Assembly (NCBI GenBank): GCA_031260385.1
Contig: JAIRKB010000285.1
Span: 1 to 8,266 of the forward strand
Direction: 5' to 3'
DNA from: Propionibacteriaceae bacterium
Lineage (GTDB): Bacteria; Actinomycetota; Actinomycetes; Propionibacteriales; Propionibacteriaceae
DNA length: 8,266 bases
In this document: positions 5,788 through 8,266 of the stretch, one piece after another
Layout: each line of letters starts with the position of its first letter
How positions within the stretch are numbered: the stretch's first letter is position 1
Translations under genes and position numbers: made by a program
Notes under the pieces: model-generated
Told to the model about the DNA's origin: nothing
Seen by the model: the letters and a program-made list of their open reading frames with translations, nothing else
Databases searched by the model: none

Positions 5788-8266
5788 ATGAAAAAAAGAC
5801 CTATCCGGGCATTGGCGGTCGTGGCCGGCATTGCCCTGCTTAGTATGGCATTGGTAAATGTCATACCCTCAGCGGTGGCCGCTCCAGCGAACATTGCCGC
5901 CACCTATCTGACCGACTTGCAAACTGATGGAAAGATCGATTCACTCGGTTCTGATGCGGCAAACCCGATTCTGTCTTGGAAATGGAAGTCCTATCAGGGT
6001 GGGTTTATCCAGGAGTCCTACCGGGTCACAGTCACCAGTGAAGGTGGGGCTCTGGTCTGGGACACCGGAGTCGTAACATCATCGATAAATTCTGTGATGT
6101 ACGCCGGGTCGGCGCTCGCAGCAGGCACGCGATACACCTGGGAGGTGACCGCGACTGATATATGGGACAACTCATACACGAAGGCGGCATGGTTCGAGAC
6201 CGGTTTGATGCTTACCAACGCGACTACATTGGGAAGCAACTCAGCCGGCGCCGAAGCGCAGTGGATTGGTACGGCCACCCGTACCCTCGACGCTGTTACC
6301 GCCGGCACCTACGATCTGTCAGCGACGATCGAGTTCCTATCTGGTAGCACAAAAGCGGCAGTCATTGTCTCAGCGGACGACTTTGAGATGCTCAACGCTA
6401 ACTTCAACCACCGGGGATCGGAAGCGAAGGCTGGCAGTTCCTACGTCAAGTACGAGGTCGATCTCAATGGGACCTGCGGTACCAACGTCGGTGTTCCCGT
6501 TCTGAATGTCTACCTGGTCGGAATGCAGCGCGATTCGGCGAACTCGCCGGACGCGGTGGATGCCTGCGGTCGGATCACTAATGTGACCTCAGCTGCAACC
6601 TCAGTCACACTGCGGCTCAATGCGACTTCGACAGCGTCACGACCGGTTCCCTCCGTCAACGGCACAAATGTCACAGGCGCCAACCCACAGTTGAGTTATG
6701 GCCCAGGCGGCATGAACCAGGAGTACCCACATCTGTCTCAGATCGGCTTCGCTACCAATGCCGGGCAGAGCGCACGGTTCACCAATATCACGCTGACCGA
6801 CACCGGCACCAACTACAAGGATGTGCTGTTCTCTGACACGGTGGGGGCGACTTACTCGATCTGGGCAGGAAAACCCAATGTGACCGTGACGTCATCGTCT
6901 GTAACGGTAGGCAGCCCGACTAGTGCCGTAATGGCCTACGCCGATCCGTCCTTTGGTTCGGAAACGATGCTGCGCAAGGAGTTTACCGCTGCGGCTTCAC
7001 CAATCGTGTCAGCGCGGGTTTACGCCAGCGCGAAGGGGGCATATGACCTCTATGTCAACGGCAAACTGTACACCGCTGATGAGTTCTACAATCCCGGTAA
7101 CACCGACTTCCTGACGACCTTCGGCTATGAGACCTGGGATGTGACTGATTCGATGAAGGCTGGCGCCAATGTGGTTGGCGTGCAACTGTCGAATGGGTTC
7201 TGGTCTGGGCGGGTGTCCTACTTCGAGCCCTACAACTACTATGCCGCCACCGAAGCCTTCCAGGCGCTGATCGTGGTCACTCACGCTGATGGCAGCACTG
7301 AGAAGATCGTCACGGATAACACCTGGCAGTTATATCTCGATGGCCCATTGGTCTATGGTTCCCAGATGAATGGTGAGCGCTACGATGCTACCAAGGAGGT
7401 TCCCGGTTGGAGCGAACCAAACTTCAGTGGATCCTGGCCTAACGCCGAGTTACACAACCCCGGTCGTGCGACCTGGAACGCGGTCTTCTCGACGCGTATC
7501 GACAAGCCCGTGCGGGTCGTCTCTGTTGACACGGCCAAGTCTGTGGCGGAGAGCGCGAACAACAATATCGCCACCAACAATAATCAGAAGTCCTTTATCT
7601 ACGATATGGGCCGCGATACAGCTGGTGCGCCGCGCGTCACCATTCCGGCTGGAGTGTTGAGCGAAGGAACTGTGGTCACCATGCGCTATGGCCAGGTGAT
7701 GTACCCGAATTATCCACAGTTCCGTCCTGGCGGGGCCGTCGATCAAAACGGCGTCGTCGGCACCTTGTACGCCGATAACTACACAGTTCACATGAACAAC
7801 GACTTCTATATCGCCAAGGCCGCTGACGCAGCGGGTGTGGTGATCGAGGTCACTTCTAGCACTCACTGCTTCCAGTTCTTCGAGATCACCATTGAAGGCT
7901 ACAACCGGGCGCTACCGCTAGCTAATGTGCAAAAGCGCGAGGTTTCCTCTTCGGCGACCGAAGCGACGTTCACCAGTTCGAACCCGCTGGTTAACCAGTT
8001 GTGGCAGAACATCACCAACACCATGCGCACCAATGAAGTGTCCTATCCAACCGACAACTACACCCGTGAGCGGGTTGGCTGGATGGCTGACGGCAATGTG
8101 GTGGCCGAAACCGCTTTCGGTCTTCAGGAAGACGCGATCCTGCTCTACTACCAGTGGCTGCGCGCGATCCGTACCTGCATCGGGACCGACGGTGGCCCTC
8201 AGGAATACTGCCCGACCTTCCCGACCTACAATGCCACCACGGGCGTGATCACTAAATCGGCCAGTG
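5788..8266 (+). CDS. Secreted multidomain GH78 alpha-L-rhamnosidase-like enzyme, C-terminus cut off by window edge
   Basis: The first 826 residues of an exported glycosidase predicted to release terminal alpha-L-rhamnose (or a related deoxysugar) from glycosides. The signal peptide has MKKR, a hydrophobic core and cleavage after AVA (about residue 31). A fibronectin-III-like domain spans about 38-140, ending WFETGL. AQWIG (157-161) normally leads straight into the GH78 N-terminal domain, but here a roughly 230-residue beta-rich insertion follows. The N-terminal carbohydrate-binding domain (about 393-535) begins LRKEFTAAASPIVSARVY and includes YDLYVNGKLY and GVQLSNGFW; MNGERYDATKEVPGWSEPNF follows the family pattern. 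A beta domain (about 560-705, with FIYDMGRDTAG) leads to the catalytic barrel, SSNPLVNQLWQNITNTMRTN. PTDNYTRERVGW holds Asp756 and Glu761, the general-acid position of GH78, and Asp768 follows. The second catalytic Glu lies beyond the edge. Full length should exceed 1,100 residues. No stop or frameshift was seen. The exact substrate is uncertain. Confidence 0.92.
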   Translation, partial: MKKRPIRALAVVAGIALLSMALVNVIPSAVAAPANIAATYLTDLQTDGKIDSLGSDAANPILSWKWKSYQGGFIQESYRVTVTSEGGALVWDTGVVTSSINSVMYAGSALAAGTRYTWEVTATDIWDNSYTKAAWFETGLMLTNATTLGSNSAGAEAQWIGTATRTLDAVTAGTYDLSATIEFLSGSTKAAVIVSADDFEMLNANFNHRGSEAKAGSSYVKYEVDLNGTCGTNVGVPVLNVYLVGMQRDSANSPDAVDACGRITNVTSAATSVTLRLNATSTASRPVPSVNGTNVTGANPQLSYGPGGMNQEYPHLSQIGFATNAGQSARFTNITLTDTGTNYKDVLFSDTVGATYSIWAGKPNVTVTSSSVTVGSPTSAVMAYADPSFGSETMLRKEFTAAASPIVSARVYASAKGAYDLYVNGKLYTADEFYNPGNTDFLTTFGYETWDVTDSMKAGANVVGVQLSNGFWSGRVSYFEPYNYYAATEAFQALIVVTHADGSTEKIVTDNTWQLYLDGPLVYGSQMNGERYDATKEVPGWSEPNFSGSWPNAELHNPGRATWNAVFSTRIDKPVRVVSVDTAKSVAESANNNIATNNNQKSFIYDMGRDTAGAPRVTIPAGVLSEGTVVTMRYGQVMYPNYPQFRPGGAVDQNGVVGTLYADNYTVHMNNDFYIAKAADAAGVVIEVTSSTHCFQFFEITIEGYNRALPLANVQKREVSSSATEATFTSSNPLVNQLWQNITNTMRTNEVSYPTDNYTRERVGWMADGNVVAETAFGLQEDAILLYYQWLRAIRTCIGTDGGPQEYCPTFPTYNATTGVITKSAS

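Noticed and set aside
7450..7866. 138-codon minus-strand frame inside the GH78 gene
   Set aside because: The plus-strand frame carries continuous GH78 family motifs across it, and the antisense product shows no domain pattern and no good SD site.
1..8266. Mobile elements, CRISPR arrays, tRNA or rRNA genes
   Set aside because: No transposase or integrase motifs, no regularly spaced repeats and no RNA-gene-like structures were seen; the intergenic regions are short and explained by regulatory signals.

Overview
The window looks like chromosomal DNA of a high-GC Gram-positive (actinobacterial) carbohydrate user. Reasons: moderately GC-rich genes, strong AAGGAGG-type Shine-Dalgarno sites, two GTG starts, a solute-binding protein with a lipobox, and a secreted multidomain glycosidase with a Sec signal peptide. 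The genus cannot be read from this sequence.

Layout. The minus strand carries, in transcription order, a ROK-family transcriptional regulator (5604-4354) and then a sugar-uptake operon: lipoprotein sugar-binding protein (4084-3110), double-domain ABC ATPase (2969-1410), permease (1413-433) and the N-terminal 137 codons of a ribulose-phosphate-3-epimerase-family enzyme (413 to beyond the left edge). This order, and the motifs of the binding protein, permease and epimerase, match the E. coli D-allose cluster alsB-alsA-alsC-alsE. The sugar is therefore most likely D-allose or a close relative such as D-allulose. The missing steps (an allose-6-phosphate isomerase and an allose kinase) could lie past the left edge. 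A good promoter with repeat-rich DNA just downstream precedes alsB, and a long hairpin separates alsB from alsA.

On the plus strand, divergent from the ROK gene, a secreted GH78 (alpha-L-rhamnosidase-like) enzyme begins at 5788 and runs off the right edge just after its first catalytic motif. It has a Sec signal peptide, a fibronectin-III-like domain, a roughly 230-residue beta-rich insertion resembling concanavalin-A-like lectin domains, the GH78 N-terminal carbohydrate-binding domain, linking beta domains and the start of the (alpha/alpha)6 catalytic barrel. Its 5' region holds a sigma70-like promoter and two perfect inverted repeats.

Working model (inference): the secreted GH78 enzyme trims a plant or host glycoside outside the cell, the ABC transporter imports a released rare hexose, the epimerase feeds its 6-phosphate into fructose-6-phosphate, and the ROK protein senses the sugar and controls both directions. 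An 11-bp element, 10 of 11 bases identical, occurs in both promoter regions and fits that model.
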